Assembly (NCBI GenBank): GCA_022426155.1
Contig: JAKMEE010000047.1
Coordinates: 88,491-152,490, forward strand
Direction: 5' to 3'
DNA length: 64,000 nucleotides
Source: Candidatus Poseidonia sp.
GTDB lineage: Archaea; Thermoplasmatota; Poseidoniia; Poseidoniales; Poseidoniaceae
Shown here: in pieces, positions 44,301-53,351 of the stretch
How the letters are laid out: each line of letters opens with the position of its first letter
Position numbering within the stretch: the first letter of the stretch is position 1
Notes under the pieces: model-generated
What the model saw: only the letters and a program-made list of their open reading frames with translations
Database searches by the model: none
Told to the model about the DNA's origin: nothing
Program-made: the position numbers and the translations under genes

Positions 44301-46937
44301 AGAGGTCCAAGACATGTCAGGGTCAGAATATCCGTCACCGTCTGTGTCAGTACACCCGTTTCGATCCTGGTCAGATGTGCCTGCGATGGCGTCACATGCA
44401 TCGGCACCATTTGACGTCGTCCAAGACCCATCTGGATCGGAATACCCGTCTCCATCACCGTCCGTACATCCATAGCGGTCGGTGGTTGAATTCCCTGCCA
44501 AGCTCGTGCAAGCGTCGGGTTCATTTCCAACTGCATTGTCTCCGTACCCGTCGTAATCAGTGTCAGCCCATTGCGTAGAATCTGAAGAGAATGCATCTGC
44601 CCCGTCATTGACGGTCCAAGTTGAATCGGGATTTGAGTATCCATCGCCATCAGTGTCGGGACAACCGTTACGATCAGAGGAAGAAGTCCCTGCCACATTG
44701 GTGCAATCATCGGAACTGTCGATGATTCCGTCAAGGTCAGCATCCTGGGTCAGGTTGGTCAAATTATAATCTCCTGACATTGCAAGAGCAAAGAATTGAG
44801 GGCCAGTTGGAATACTCGTCCCCACCACGCGAACTTCCCAAGTGCCCTGAGCAGGTGATGAGAATTTGAGGCCACGCAGGTTGTCAAGGTTGTTACTGAG
44901 ATTGGTCCAGGTTCCACTTGGGTCCTTAACGGCGAGGTCAACATCGTTGACAAGATTGGTTGAGGCAGCAGGTGTTGAGGCAGGGTCCGTCCAAGCCAGA
45001 GCGATGGTGAAATCATCTGCACTGTTTGGAACATTGAATGACCATCCTCGCTCGGCATTGGTCGTCACCGATTCACCATGGAGCCATGTGGTGTCAAGGG
45101 TGTTGGTCATGTTGACACGTCCCCATCCTTCGTGGTTGTTTGGGGCGGTCTCTCCAGCACCGTTGGTTGAGGAACCGTATTGCCCTGCCATATCAGTAGC
45201 TCCTGCCACATACATGGCCTTGATGAGTGCAGATGTTGGATTTGATTCTCCTTCGTTTTCAATCAAGTGTTCGAGGAGCAGAGCGGTTGCTCCAGCAGTA
45301 AGGGGTGTTGCCATACTCGTTCCACCCATGTAGGTATAACTAGCATTGTATGCGCCCCAACCAGTTGAACTGGTGCTACGAGATTTTGTTGAAAGGATCC
45401 ATGTTCCCGGTGCCGAAATATCAGGCTTGATTCGGTTGTCATCGGTTGGGCCTCGGGAAGAGAAATCTGCCATTCCTTCGATGTTATTTGCATAGGAGCC
45501 AAAGGTTGAACGGTCATTTTCACTTGCTCCAACCGTGAGGACGTTCTTTGCAGTAGCGGGTGAGCCCATCGAATCAAGGTCAATCTCACCATCACTATCT
45601 CCATCATCGCCTTCGTTTGCTGCGGCGAAGAGAATCACCAATTCATCATAGGTTCGTGCACTTGCATCAGCTTGTGCTGAGGAAGTCGTGTATGCTCCCG
45701 CAACATCCGAACCCCAAGAATTGGTGTGGACTCGACTACCGTTGGCCCAAGCGAGACTGAACAAGTCGTCAAGATCATCGGGAATTCCCAGAAGTGACTC
45801 TTCAGAATTGTAGGTGGTCGCTATTGAATGGAATAATAGATGTGATTCGGGGGCTGCTCCTACGATGTTATCGGTGTTGTGGGTGCCATCACCCAACACA
45901 GACCCGGCGACGTGGGTTCCATGGCCGTGGAGGTCTTCTGCGGTATCTCCACATGGCCAGGATCCGAGTGAATAGTAACTGCAAGCTCCAGCAGAGGGTG
46001 GGAATTCAAGAATACCTGTGATGTGATCTTTGAAATCGGGGTGCATGGCTGAGTTGTTGACGCCGTTATCCAAACCAGTATCTGCGACGGTGACGATGAT
46101 ACCACTACCATCCAATCCATTCCAGGAACTGTCCAATCCCGACATGTGGGATGAATCTTGCATGTGGTCAACTTCCATGATTTGCACCGCTTCTTCATTC
46201 ATCAATGTAAACAAAGGTCGGGGTTCAACCCATTCAACGGCGTCTTGTTCAACCAGCCAAGCCAAACCGCTAGGTTCGATGGCCATTGTTGCAAACCGAG
46301 TTGAATGGGACGAGAGGTGCACGTCATTTCGCTGGTTCAAACCATCTGGTAGTTCAGTACCGGAAAGCATGACATTGACCAAACCTCCTGCGGAATTCAC
46401 AAAGGAATTGTCAGAGTCTGTCGGCAATCCTTGCAAGGCTCGGGCCAAGTCCAAACGAACTTTATCCACACCGTCCATCACGGCCAAGCCTTGGACATCC
46501 AAGTCGAGCAATTCACTTGGACTCAAATCGTTGACGTCGCAATGGAACGTGGTCGGTGGCAAGAATGAATGGCATTCAACCCCAGCATCACTGAGATCGT
46601 GAAACCACTCCGACGGAACTGGGTAAGCGTGAGATAGCATGTGGAATCCGTCAACGGTAGATTCGCCAGTGAGTGTCGACCATTCAGAAGGATTGACCAT
46701 GACCGCATCTCTGTAGAGCAGGTTTGTTACTCCCGTCCCATCATTTAGATTTAGCCAACCATGTTGTGCGTCGGCGTTGACCTCAATTCCAACGCCTGAA
46801 AGAATTGCCAAATCGGCATCAGTATCAACTTCAAGCGAAGGAGAATCATCCCCACTGGCCATGGCGATTGGGGCCAGGACTTGGGTTATGAGGAGCGTCA
46901 TCAAGAGAGCGGATGAGCGTTGGGTCGGTGTCAGCAT
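41373..46937 (-). CDS. Giant S8 subtilisin-like protease with thrombospondin type 3 repeats
   Basis: About 1,854 residues from ATG 46937. The track start at 47063 overlaps the divergent ABC gene. A signal peptide (LLMTLLITQVLAPIAMASG) leads to an inhibitory propeptide-like N-terminus of about 200 residues. The catalytic domain has Asp in VADTGLDNGV, His in HGHGTHVAGSVL and Ser in GGTSMATPLTAGA. A P/Homo-B-like domain (WSFNVPNSADDFTIALAW) comes next. Then come about 20 calcium-binding TSP3 units with DTDGDGYSDPDG and CPSTAGTST, each ending in GC. A final beta domain, a single helix (LLGGLVLFVLMGALVI) and a basic tail anchor it. It is an extracellular protease with a long calcium-stiffened stalk. 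Confidence 0.92.
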   Translation of the reverse strand: MLTPTQRSSALLMTLLITQVLAPIAMASGDDSPSLEVDTDADLAILSGVGIEVNADAQHGWLNLNDGTGVTNLLYRDAVMVNPSEWSTLTGESTVDGFHMLSHAYPVPSEWFHDLSDAGVECHSFLPPTTFHCDVNDLSPSELLDLDVQGLAVMDGVDKVRLDLARALQGLPTDSDNSFVNSAGGLVNVMLSGTELPDGLNQRNDVHLSSHSTRFATMAIEPSGLAWLVEQDAVEWVEPRPLFTLMNEEAVQIMEVDHMQDSSHMSGLDSSWNGLDGSGIIVTVADTGLDNGVNNSAMHPDFKDHITGILEFPPSAGACSYYSLGSWPCGDTAEDLHGHGTHVAGSVLGDGTHNTDNIVGAAPESHLLFHSIATTYNSEESLLGIPDDLDDLFSLAWANGSRVHTNSWGSDVAGAYTTSSAQADASARTYDELVILFAAANEGDDGDSDGEIDLDSMGSPATAKNVLTVGASENDRSTFGSYANNIEGMADFSSRGPTDDNRIKPDISAPGTWILSTKSRSTSSTGWGAYNASYTYMGGTSMATPLTAGATALLLEHLIENEGESNPTSALIKAMYVAGATDMAGQYGSSTNGAGETAPNNHEGWGRVNMTNTLDTTWLHGESVTTNAERGWSFNVPNSADDFTIALAWTDPASTPAASTNLVNDVDLAVKDPSGTWTNLSNNLDNLRGLKFSSPAQGTWEVRVVGTSIPTGPQFFALAMSGDYNLTNLTQDADLDGIIDSSDDCTNVAGTSSSDRNGCPDTDGDGYSNPDSTWTVNDGADAFSSDSTQWADTDYDGYGDNAVGNEPDACTSLAGNSTTDRYGCTDGDGDGYSDPDGSWTTSNGADACDAIAGTSDQDRNGCTDTDGDGYSDPDMSWTSSNGADLFPNDATQWEDTDGDGYGNNPPPASNGDGCPSINGDSLHDRFGCTDSDGDGYSDPDGSWTVSQGADAFDADTTQWADADGDGYGDNATGNSPDACPSTAGTSTELGRLGCADTDSDGYADVDDAFPNEVTQWIDSDSDGFGDEPSGFEGDNCPSTAGSSTRDRFGCLDSDGDGSSDADSTWTTTNGADIAPNDASQWMDSDGDGYGDNPSGTNGDACPSTDGNSTTDRRGCQDTDGDGYSDPDGSWTIGNGADAYPNDPTRWGDADNDGYDDGLDDDCPAVFGTSVHDRKGCPDADGDGYSDPDVTWATGDGADAFIADATQWNDTDGDGFGDNASGSLPDSCPLTYGTSWQNNTLGCADGDLDGWADTQDSHPTDSTQWSDIDGDGYGDNAGGNLPDACPGVAGNSTNGNSFGCPDNDGDGWSNALDALPDLPTQWLDQDGDGYGDNATGIQPDACPGEAGNSTIDQFGCVDSDGDGVSNQTDDFPLDPTRTTDSDGDGYDDVEDLCPLVFGNSTVDRLGCLDLDGDGVSNPSAAAGNDSGWWPEDGADAFPLDPTQTSDADADGFGDNATGNEPDACPSEAGSSTIDRFGCIDTDSDGASDAGDAFVNESTQYLDTDGDGYGDNPQGVNPDLCPTTSGSSNVDRYGCVDSDGDGTSDDNDGWVNDSSQWTDSDGDGYGDEPLGTDGDACPTEAGTSTVNNEMGCPDGDGDGRADQSDAFPEERSQTTDADGDGWGDNDSLGAYKPDHWPNDPTRNSAESTMTCTPLIHRIDIAAGGYFTFACVVTTSMDASFAAHIEMQSTNALVGDSTSQFLTFTPTSGNTQTVTFSGEGKTVGEHQLQLMAREPGADNPMATVTVTIIVSDSNAPLVLVNDGTSSLMDYTENPLFQALLGGLVLFVLMGALVIRGQSKSKQHEQKRRARVEEIHRQYASDETSTPTMLQRKAETTIPSSVRKNRGPSMFDNYKSKK
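42005..44755 (-). repeat. Thrombospondin type 3 repeat array
   Basis: Coding repeats of 35-60 residues alternate DxDGDGxxD calcium loops, DAFPxDxTQW, and Cys-containing ACPxxAGxSTxDRxGC. The array is in-frame and spans half the protease gene. Several copies share near-identical DNA strings, so recombination or copy-number change is likely, and short-read assemblies may collapse it. Confidence 0.9.
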
Positions 46938-47014
46938 GATATGACCAGAGCGTCGTACCTCATCAAGGATTCCTTTCCCCTTCAGAAAACATCTCATATC
47001 ACGAGGGTTCAATA

Positions 47015-48895
47015 ATGACGGAGCGACGCCCAAAGGATATGTCACGAGGCCGTGGTTCTGCAAGCAAGAGTGATGTGATGTCGCCTGAGGACATCAATGA
47101 GGGCGCACAGGTCTTGGGAAAGCAAATTTGGCGTGTGGTTCCTTACGCTAAGAAATATCCAAAACGAGCTTTGACGGGTATTGCAGCCAACGCTGCAGCA
47201 CGGTTCTTTGACCTCATGCCGTTCGTCGCTATCGGTCTGGCCGTGGATTATTTCACCAATGACCGAACATTGAGTGGGCCACAAATCATTCAGGACACTG
47301 TCACGTTGTTTGGTACTGACCCAGCGATTGGTTACGGCATTCTGATTTTCCTCGGCTTCTTTTGCCTGGCCATTTTCCAAGGTATCTCAGAATATGCATG
47401 GCAGACTTTGGGGTATAACATTCAACACGACTTGCGAATGGACGCAACAAAATCCCTCATTGCCATGGAAGCATCATACTACGATTTGCGTCAGACGGGT
47501 CAAATCATGTCAGTTCTTTCAAGCGACGTCAATCAACTCGAAGACGTGGTTTCAGATTCTTCGACCTCCATCATCCGAATCGTGATTACCTTTGCAACCG
47601 CTTTCGTGATTTTGGTCCTGATGTCATGGAAATTGGCGTTGGTGCTCTTTGCACCGTTGGCCCTCATCGTGCCGGGTGTGTATTGGTTCTCAACCCGGGT
47701 GCAACGCAAATATCGCAAGCAGCGAGAGTCTACGGGTGACATCAATGCGGTGTTGGAAAACCTCATTTCTGGCATTGCCGTTGTCCAAGCCTTCAATGCT
47801 CAAGACTGGGAAGCCGAGCGTGTTTCACGTGAATCGGGGTCATATCGTGACCAAGCCATGGGAGCCAGCAAAGATCGAAATCGCTTCGTTCCTATGTTGT
47901 ACGCAGTTGCAGGTATCGCCTTTGGGTTATTGGTCACAGCAGGGGGCTATCTTGCCAGCGAGGGTGACATCACCACAGGGCAACTCGTGACTTTCCTACT
48001 CATCAGCACTCGAATGACCATGCCGATGTTCATCTTTGGATTGCTCGTCAATCAACTTCAGCGAGGTGAAGCAGCAGCCCGTCGTGTGTTTGCAGTGGTT
48101 GACTTGGAGCCAAAAATCATCGATACTGAACATGCGGTGGAACTCGACGGACCAATCAAGAGTATTGAATTTAACAACGTATATTTCACGTATCCCAACA
48201 CCACGATCAAGGTGTTGAACGGAATTTCATTCAAGGTAACTGGAGGGGAGTTCCTTGGCATTATGGGGCACACGGGGGCTGGAAAAACTACCATTCTCAA
48301 GTTACTCATGCGCTATTACACCCCCGACAGCGGCGAGGTGTTGGTGAACGGAAAACCGATCACCGACTTTACACTTCATTCAGTTCGCAATGCTATTGGC
48401 TTTGTTAGCCAAGACCCTTTCCTGTTCTATGGCAGTGTAAAGGACAACGTACTCTACAATCAGGACGCAAGCTCAGAGGAACTCAAGCATGCGCTGGAAT
48501 TGGCGGGTGCTTTGGACTTCGTCCAAGAACTCGAAGACGGCATGGACACCATGGTGGGTGACCGTGGAGCAAAATTGAGCGGTGGGCAACGAGCAAGGGT
48601 TTCACTTGCACGTGCTTTGCTCAAGTCCCCGAGTTTGCTTATTCTCGATGAGGCAAGTAGCGCACTCGATGCAGAAACAGAGCGTCGGATCCAAGAAAAC
48701 CTTCTTTCGTCTGGTACAGAACGAGCCACAATTGCTGTTGCTCACCGACTGAGCACCATTCGTAATGCTAACGAGATTCTGTCAATGGTTGACGGGGCCG
48801 TCGTTGAACGCGGACAACACGATGAATTGGTAGACTCCGGCGGAGTTTATGCCAGTCAATGGACCATCCAAACTGGTGACATGGCTGGACTGTGA
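47015..48895 (+). CDS. ABC exporter, transmembrane-ATPase fusion (MsbA/ABCB type)
   Basis: The 626-residue protein has a six-helix transmembrane domain (residues about 45-340) followed by the ATPase domain. Walker A GHTGAGKTT is near residue 420, then the Q-loop FVSQDPFL, the signature LSGGQRARVSLARAL, Walker B SLLILDEASSALD and the H-loop VAHRLSTI. It forms a homodimer or heterodimer and exports lipids, drugs or peptides. The start has GAGGGTTCAATA before the ATG. It diverges from the protease gene, so the two promoters lie within about 80 bases. The substrate cannot be read from sequence. Confidence 0.92.
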   Translation: MTERRPKDMSRGRGSASKSDVMSPEDINEGAQVLGKQIWRVVPYAKKYPKRALTGIAANAAARFFDLMPFVAIGLAVDYFTNDRTLSGPQIIQDTVTLFGTDPAIGYGILIFLGFFCLAIFQGISEYAWQTLGYNIQHDLRMDATKSLIAMEASYYDLRQTGQIMSVLSSDVNQLEDVVSDSSTSIIRIVITFATAFVILVLMSWKLALVLFAPLALIVPGVYWFSTRVQRKYRKQRESTGDINAVLENLISGIAVVQAFNAQDWEAERVSRESGSYRDQAMGASKDRNRFVPMLYAVAGIAFGLLVTAGGYLASEGDITTGQLVTFLLISTRMTMPMFIFGLLVNQLQRGEAAARRVFAVVDLEPKIIDTEHAVELDGPIKSIEFNNVYFTYPNTTIKVLNGISFKVTGGEFLGIMGHTGAGKTTILKLLMRYYTPDSGEVLVNGKPITDFTLHSVRNAIGFVSQDPFLFYGSVKDNVLYNQDASSEELKHALELAGALDFVQELEDGMDTMVGDRGAKLSGGQRARVSLARALLKSPSLLILDEASSALDAETERRIQENLLSSGTERATIAVAHRLSTIRNANEILSMVDGAVVERGQHDELVDSGGVYASQWTIQTGDMAGL

Positions 48896-48896
48896 T

Positions 48897-49457
48897 TCAG
48901 GCATTGGACGAGCGGCGCACAGCTACGAGGTTGAGCACCGCCCCTATGATCACTAGGAGTGAGAGCCACATCGGCATGAGCGGGACCATGTCGTAGGGGA
49001 GATGGAAGAAATCTAACAGTGATTCACCTCTTGAGAAGGTCCCGCCGATTGAAGCGGTTAACAGAATCAATCCCGACGCCACCATGCCGCCAAGCATTTG
49101 CCATCGTTTACTCATCGTGTGTTCCCAAATGGCAACACCCCTGCTTCTTCGGGCAAGTAATACGCCCAAAGCGAGCCCAAGCGATGCTGAGGAAAGAAAG
49201 AGTTTGTTGATGAGCAATGGGTGGTCAATACCGTCACCTGGGCTGGATTGAATTCCAGAAAAAATGGCGAGTGGCATGGCCAGCAGTCCGAATGCAAGCG
49301 CAAAGTGTGCAATGTGGTCGAAATGCTTGAGATATGCTTCAAGACGAGTGACTCCATGACTGGCCAAACCTGCCAAAAGGAAGGCAGTACCTGCCATTGC
49401 GAATGAACCAACGGTCATCTCGGTTGCGACGACGTGCAACGTCCCTGACGAAACCAT
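48897..49457 (-). CDS. Five-helix membrane protein, possible heme-binding partner
   Basis: The 186-residue protein starts at ATG 49457 (GTG 49460 overlaps the upstream stop). It has about five hydrophobic segments, and His residues sit inside or at the edge of helices (LHVVATEMTVGSF, HFDHIAHFALAFG), an arrangement often seen in DUF2231-like and b-type cytochrome membrane proteins. No family is certain. It is the last gene of a three-gene operon whose other two products are secreted proteins with CxCH and CxxxCH motifs. Confidence 0.6.
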   Translation of the reverse strand: MVSSGTLHVVATEMTVGSFAMAGTAFLLAGLASHGVTRLEAYLKHFDHIAHFALAFGLLAMPLAIFSGIQSSPGDGIDHPLLINKLFLSSASLGLALGVLLARRSRGVAIWEHTMSKRWQMLGGMVASGLILLTASIGGTFSRGESLLDFFHLPYDMVPLMPMWLSLLVIIGAVLNLVAVRRSSNA

Positions 49458-50431
49458 CACTCGACACCTCCTTCGAGATCTGCCAATTCTTTGTTCGATG
49501 GTGAAATGGACGAATCATTTCGGTACTGGAGCGCTACAAACCCTGCCATCATTACCAGAATGAGCGCCAAAGATTGGAGATAGGCTACGTTTTCATCGAT
49601 GGTCCAAGCCACTTCTTCACTACGCAATTGGAACCACGGTGTGGTTTGAGGCGGGCCTTCACCTTCAAGGTGAACTCGCCATTCAATCAACGATGGTTGA
49701 ATTGACGCAGGAACTTCAAATGACCAGCGATTGTTTTCAAGAGCGGTTATGTCGGCTGTTTGAACATCACTCCCTGCAACTCTCCATTCGACCGAGACTG
49801 CACTGACAAATGTTGTTTCAATCATCATGGTCGTTACCTCACCTACTTCCCGTTGGGTGATTGGGTCGAAATCAGAAGTCAAACGAGGGAGGTTTTCTGG
49901 GACTTCCACGATTTCAATGATCAAAGGGGCTTCACTTTGGCCAAAAAATGGGGCTTCACTCCCGTCTTCGGTTCCGTGATGGATGGCTGCATACAATTGG
50001 TAGGTTCCAACTGCAGGCGCTCTCATGGTCCAAGTGACGTTGCGCGAGTCTTGAGAAGGACTCACTTTGATTTCAACATAGTTTTCATTGCCTCCCTCGC
50101 TGTTTGAGATGATATTCCAACCTGCATCACCTGGCGTATCTCTGGTTCCAGAAAGATCACTGAGGAGGAAGACTCCAAGCAACCCACTCGTTGTTGTTTC
50201 AATGCCCTCAAGGTTAACGGTGATGCTGGTAAGAAGTCCCTCATAGACCACATCATCTCCTTGAACCGTCACGGTGGTGGATGAAGTTTGATTCATGTCC
50301 GCATCTCCATGACAAGCCCCCCCGCATTGGGTGTCGAAAGTACCATCTCCAACACCGTTTGGATTGGCAGAACCGAGGGAGGGGACGGCTAAGAGCATGA
50401 AGGCAAGACCCATGACAAGCCAGCGTTTCAT
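49457..50431 (-). CDS. Secreted protein with Cys-x3-Cys-His motif and C-terminal anchor
   Basis: The 324-residue protein has a signal peptide (KRWLVMGLAFMLLAVPSLG) followed at once by TQCGGACHGD. This motif resembles the CxxCH heme-attachment site but with three residues between the cysteines. A beta-sandwich domain like the choice-of-anchor V/Reelin-type group follows, then a second Ig-like part and a single helix (SLALILVMMAGFVALQY) near the end. Its ATG overlaps the stop of the next upstream gene and its own stop overlaps the start of the downstream membrane protein, so translation is coupled. c-type heme or a metal is a hypothesis only. Confidence 0.7.
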   Translation of the reverse strand: MKRWLVMGLAFMLLAVPSLGSANPNGVGDGTFDTQCGGACHGDADMNQTSSTTVTVQGDDVVYEGLLTSITVNLEGIETTTSGLLGVFLLSDLSGTRDTPGDAGWNIISNSEGGNENYVEIKVSPSQDSRNVTWTMRAPAVGTYQLYAAIHHGTEDGSEAPFFGQSEAPLIIEIVEVPENLPRLTSDFDPITQREVGEVTTMMIETTFVSAVSVEWRVAGSDVQTADITALENNRWSFEVPASIQPSLIEWRVHLEGEGPPQTTPWFQLRSEEVAWTIDENVAYLQSLALILVMMAGFVALQYRNDSSISPSNKELADLEGGVE

Positions 50432-52920
50432 TGGGCTCGTCCCCCTCTCATAGTGCGGTTGAACATGAAGATGGAAACGAGTAATAGGGCTGCGCCGATT
50501 CCATATCCTGCTGCAGCAGAGGCTTCGGGTGTTTCCACTTCTGGCATGAGAACATCCACGTTTGCTTCGTTGACAGCGGCGAGATACGTACGTTCATCAT
50601 CATAGGGTTGAATCATGTAATGGTTTACGCCGCTCATTGGAGGCGAATCACGGTAACTGGTTTCGTTCACGGAAGCGATCAGTTCTCCGTTACGGAGGAT
50701 ATTGTAGGAGACATCATCCCCGTTCCAGGACCATGATAGGTCAATTCCTCCATCATCTCGGGCGGTCAATTCCAAGGCGTTCACCTTTGGACCAATGGTG
50801 GGCTGTAACGTGATGTTGGTGGAATGTGTAGTTCCAGAATCATCGGTCACGGTGAGGGTAACGGTCATTTCGTTGAGAGGGATTAGAACGAGCATGGAGC
50901 CACTTGCAGTGCCTTCGTTCCACGACCAGGTGTAGGTTAGGGAATCGCCGTCTAGGTCACTGGAGGACTCAGCTGAAAGACTGACCCTTTCGCCCGCCCA
51001 TGTTTGTGATGAAGCCACCACAATGCTTGCAACTGGTGGCATGTTTGCGATGAGGTGAGTTGATTCAACAAGGGCAGCAGTCGCTTCCTCATCCGAAGCC
51101 TGAACAATGAGCGTCCATGTTTGGCCAGGTGCTAATTTAGTTGCTGGGACTTGACTTGCATTGTCCAGGCTTGCATCCCGAAATCCATTCTTGTACCATG
51201 ATGTTGAGAATTCAACGGCGTCATTATCTGCGTCAGCCGTGCGGATTTCAGGAGTTAAGTCCTCAATGGACGTGATATTCTCCGACCAGATGATGTCGAC
51301 CTCAGGCAAAGCGTTCAGGATGGTGATTGTTGAGGAAGTTGACGACGATTCACTGGTGCCATCCGATAGGGTCATCATTGCACTCCATGTGTCTCCCTTG
51401 GTCAAAAGGGTGGGGTCGATGCTCATTTCATCGTGAAGGGCTGTTTGTTCAACACCGTTCTTTGTCCACACAACCTCCGTCACCTCAACGGAATCATTGT
51501 CAACGTCCACGGTTGAGTATTGGAGATGAAGTGCATGTTTGACTGTGAAAGTGGATGAATTGAGTTCAGCCGTGAGGATACTTGGGGCGGTGTTCTCAAT
51601 GATGACGGAACTACTTGTTGCCCAAACAGACCACGAGGTGCCGTCAGAAACACGCACAAGGCCTTGCCAAGATTCACCCTTAGCGGTCATAGTCGAAACC
51701 AGCGGATTCATTCCTTCCGAGGCTGAAATGGTTTGACCGTTGGCTACCCAAATGACTTCATGGGCAGTGATTTCGTCACCATCACCGTCTTCTGAAGTCC
51801 AATTCAGGAGGAGGTTGTCGGTGGTCAGGACCGTTCCAGTCGAGGCGATGTTCACTTGAGTGATGATTGGAGCAGCGTTGCCACTCGCAATGGTGACATT
51901 GTTTGATGCAGTCCAAGGCGATGCATTCTCTCCATCCGAGAGGCGAACCTGAACTTCCCAAATATCTCCACTTCGAGTTGCAAGTGATGGTAGGACGGTT
52001 GCGTTATTGAGTTCTGGAACGGCTTGCCCGTTGAGGTGCCATCGCACCTCGGTTGTGTAATCATCTCCGTCGGGATCTTCACCATCGTAAGTGAATGTGA
52101 GATTGGTGCTCGAACTCGGTTCGAGTTCATTGAGTTGTACATTAGAGGCGGTAGGGGGGGAATTGCTGATTGTCACTGGGACTGACTCAACAGCTGAACC
52201 CGTGTTGGCCCCATCGGAGGGGGTGACGACGACCTTCCATGATTGTGTTTTGCTTGTGGCTGATGAAGGCAGTATGGAATTGGTTTGTGAAGGGACGAGT
52301 GTGTCGTTGAGGTGCCAAGCAAATGAAGTCCCAGATTCTCCATCACCTTCTGCATCAACAAAAGTGTAGGACGCCATGAGATCATCGCTGGTTGTCGGCA
52401 CAGAGGGTTGCAAAGTGAGATCTGTAGCGCTTGGTGCTGTATTGCTGGGGACATCTTCTCCAATCGAGGTGCTCAGCGTACCCGTTCCATCTCCTCCCGT
52501 ATTCGATTGTCCGTTACCAGATACCGTCGCGAGGTTGAATTGTATTGAACCTGAACCGGAAGAGGGGGAAGTCCAATCCACCGTCCATGAATGGCTGTTT
52601 GGCCCACTATGCGTTGCTTGTAGGCCGTTACTACTGACCTGTGCATCTGACCCAGGATTGGAGAGAATGCCTGCGTTTACGGCAAGATTGAACCCGCCTG
52701 TGCTGGGGCTGCTGGACATGCCGATGCTCAATGAATAGGTGGTTGAAGCAACATAGGCGTTTGGGAGGCCAGTAAGGCTTGCAGTGACTGAGGGGGCGCC
52801 ACCAGAGTGACATCCACATCCCGATGAAGAATTGAATTTACCATTCTTTTTACCATCAACTACTTCCACATGCCCAGCCAACAAAAGAAGGAGGGTCATG
52901 ACAAGAACGGAAGTCCTCAT
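50428..52920 (-). CDS. Secreted choice-of-anchor V-like protein with Ig/PKD/FN3 repeats
   Basis: About 830 residues from ATG 52920. The 13 residues before it in the track lack support. After the signal peptide comes SSSGCGCHSGGAPS (CxCH), then a Reelin-like beta domain of about 120 residues. Five Ig-like repeats of about 85-90 residues follow, each with a xWxxNG and 'W.V.V..SDG' pattern. A PKD-like domain (SSSDLDGDSLTYTWSW) and an FN3-like domain (IDLSWSWNGDDVSYNILRNGE) come next, and a terminal helix (GYGIGAALLLVSIFMF) ends the protein. It is a cell-surface protein and the first gene of the three-gene operon. The signal-proximal Cys-His cluster matches the domain family, whose role is not established to my knowledge. 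Confidence 0.8.
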   Translation of the reverse strand: MRTSVLVMTLLLLLAGHVEVVDGKKNGKFNSSSGCGCHSGGAPSVTASLTGLPNAYVASTTYSLSIGMSSSPSTGGFNLAVNAGILSNPGSDAQVSSNGLQATHSGPNSHSWTVDWTSPSSGSGSIQFNLATVSGNGQSNTGGDGTGTLSTSIGEDVPSNTAPSATDLTLQPSVPTTSDDLMASYTFVDAEGDGESGTSFAWHLNDTLVPSQTNSILPSSATSKTQSWKVVVTPSDGANTGSAVESVPVTISNSPPTASNVQLNELEPSSSTNLTFTYDGEDPDGDDYTTEVRWHLNGQAVPELNNATVLPSLATRSGDIWEVQVRLSDGENASPWTASNNVTIASGNAAPIITQVNIASTGTVLTTDNLLLNWTSEDGDGDEITAHEVIWVANGQTISASEGMNPLVSTMTAKGESWQGLVRVSDGTSWSVWATSSSVIIENTAPSILTAELNSSTFTVKHALHLQYSTVDVDNDSVEVTEVVWTKNGVEQTALHDEMSIDPTLLTKGDTWSAMMTLSDGTSESSSTSSTITILNALPEVDIIWSENITSIEDLTPEIRTADADNDAVEFSTSWYKNGFRDASLDNASQVPATKLAPGQTWTLIVQASDEEATAALVESTHLIANMPPVASIVVASSQTWAGERVSLSAESSSDLDGDSLTYTWSWNEGTASGSMLVLIPLNEMTVTLTVTDDSGTTHSTNITLQPTIGPKVNALELTARDDGGIDLSWSWNGDDVSYNILRNGELIASVNETSYRDSPPMSGVNHYMIQPYDDERTYLAAVNEANVDVLMPEVETPEASAAAGYGIGAALLLVSIFMFNRTMRGGRAQ

Positions 52921-52963
52921 GGGGTGAAATAGAAGAGATGTTATTTGATTGTTCGTCAATCAT

Positions 52964-53302
52964 TCACGGGCGTGCGTGAGTATTTCCATCCCCAATCTTG
53001 GCTCGTTGGTCCATGAAAGTGATGACCATTGAGGTCAACACAAAGACTGGAATTCCAACTATCAGGCCCCATACACCAACACTTAATCCCCGAACGAGAG
53101 CATCGTCGAACAGTTCTCCGATGAGGATGATCAGCACCACCACTAACATTCTAGCCCCAATTAAAATTGGCCGTAGCGAATGCCAAATGGCCTGGAAATC
53201 ATCCACCTCTTCGGGTTGGTCCATGGCGGAAAGTCGTTCAGCGAACGTCAATCGAGCCATGATGGCCGTTGGAACCTTGTCCACATAGATGTTCGCCTCC
53301 AT
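52964..53302 (-). CDS. Small two-helix membrane protein, unknown function
   Basis: About 112 residues from ATG 53302 (GTG 53311 is equally possible). A soluble N-terminal part with acidic residues is followed by two hydrophobic stretches (ARMLVVVLIILIGELF and GVWGLIVGIPVFVLTSMVITFM). No motif is recognised. It lies 43 bases upstream of the choice-of-anchor V gene on the same strand and may be part of that transcript. Confidence 0.6.
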   Translation of the reverse strand: MEANIYVDKVPTAIMARLTFAERLSAMDQPEEVDDFQAIWHSLRPILIGARMLVVVLIILIGELFDDALVRGLSVGVWGLIVGIPVFVLTSMVITFMDQRAKIGDGNTHARP

Positions 53303-53351
53303 CAAAGCCACAGGGCGTTAATTGCAGTGATGCTTTGAGTGAGCGAGGTAT

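Noticed and set aside
42457-44743. Long ORFs antisense or frame-shifted to the protease (for example 42457-43170 and 43370-44089)
   Set aside because: They are shadows of the biased Asp/Gly-rich TSP3 code and have no start context or recognisable domains.
42005-44755. Regular short repeats that could be taken for CRISPR
   Set aside because: They are in-frame coding TSP3 units with variable spacing and no uniform spacer, inside one protease gene; no cas genes are near.
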